From assembly GCA_037693485.1 (NCBI GenBank), contig CM075346.1, forward strand, positions 17,389,501-17,453,500: a DNA stretch of 64,000 nt. The letters run 5' to 3'. Source of the DNA: Kitagawia praeruptora. Lineage: Eukaryota; Streptophyta; Magnoliopsida; Apiales; Apiaceae. Position 1 is the first letter of the stretch, and every line of letters begins with the position of its first letter. A model generated the notes under the pieces. It was not told the DNA's origin and ran no database searches. It saw only the letters and a program-made list of their open reading frames with translations. The position numbers were made by a program, and so were the translations under genes. Shown here piece by piece: positions 63,907 through 64,000 of this stretch.

Positions 63907-64000
63907 TGTCAGGACTCAAATTATGCCTCGGACACACCAGCCTTCGGTATGCCAAGAACGGGTTTCAGTAGCTCCTACAAAGAGAAGAATGCGAGGGAAT
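63907..64000 (-). repeat. F 5' LTR, partial
   Basis: 94 bp matching 5757-5849 with one extra G and a few substitutions. The rest lies outside the window. Confidence 0.9.

Larger units (their letters stand above)
5757..64000 (-). mobile_element. Element F: Tat-type Ty3/gypsy retrotransposon hosting all nested insertions (runs off the right edge)
   Basis: The same sequence (TGTCAGACTCAAATTATGCC and onward) opens 5757 and, with one extra G, 63907, so these are the two LTRs of one minus-strand element. Next to the right LTR is a TGGCGCCGTCTGTGGGA primer site (63888-63904, minus). Minus-strand order is 5' LTR, gag, protease start, [A], rest of protease, RT, RNase H, a second RNase H-like domain, [D], integrase, antisense accessory gene [E], 3' LTR. 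Gypsy domain order, the extra RNase H and antisense ORFs between IN and the 3' LTR are characteristic of the Tat lineage (established knowledge). Many stops and frameshifts show that it is old and dead. Confidence 0.92.

Overview
The window is nuclear DNA of a flowering plant. I read it as a eudicot, probably an asterid, but the species cannot be fixed from the sequence alone. Plant signs are a plant-type histone H2B gene, Ty1/copia and Ty3/gypsy LTR retrotransposons with plant-type primer sites (tRNA-iMet TGGTATCAGAGC and the TGGCGCC type), a SINE-like insert and very AT-rich spacers. Only one ordinary host gene is visible, H2B at 2305-2733 on the minus strand. Almost everything else is retrotransposon.

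Left part (1-5756). A copia element runs in from the left edge and ends with a 370-bp LTR (1611-1980); its pol carries an internal deletion. Then come H2B with its promoter (octamer CGCGGATC), a LINE-type RNase H remnant with an A-tract (2994-3285), and an AT-rich spacer in which a ~390-bp direct repeat brackets a ~1.25-kb LTR fragment.

Right part (5757-64000+). This is one Tat-type Ty3/gypsy element, called F here, on the minus strand. Its 3' LTR is 5757-6199 and its 5' LTR starts at 63907 and leaves the window. Later insertions have blown it apart, and each outer boundary below is confirmed by a 5-bp target-site duplication (TSD). E: an Athila-like element, 10092-16625, TSD cagaa. D: a LARD-like element with two 4215-bp LTRs around only 1072 bp, 18610-28111, TSD ttctg. 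A: a Sirevirus-like copia element, 30501-62135, TSD gaact. Inside the left LTR of A lies H, a ~550-bp insert with an A-rich end. Inside H lies C, a ~4.67-kb solo LTR related to D (31774-50588, TSD tgtaa). Inside C lies B, an apparently very young copia element (32273-46412, TSD gaaat). This gives a nest five levels deep: F > A > H > C > B.

Working logic. B looks close to autonomous. It has gag, a complete PR-IN-RT-RNase H polyprotein, and LTRs that appear identical apart from the length of one C-run. It also carries a 1584-codon extra ORF downstream of pol and a striking array of ATTCGA-type 12-mers in both LTRs, repeated mostly in inverse orientation just upstream of the extra ORF. F carries, antisense between IN and its 3' LTR, an accessory gene with its own promoter-like region and spliceosomal introns. 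That gene is tandemly duplicated and both copies are decayed. D, E, C, A and the left-edge copia are non-autonomous, solo or decayed.
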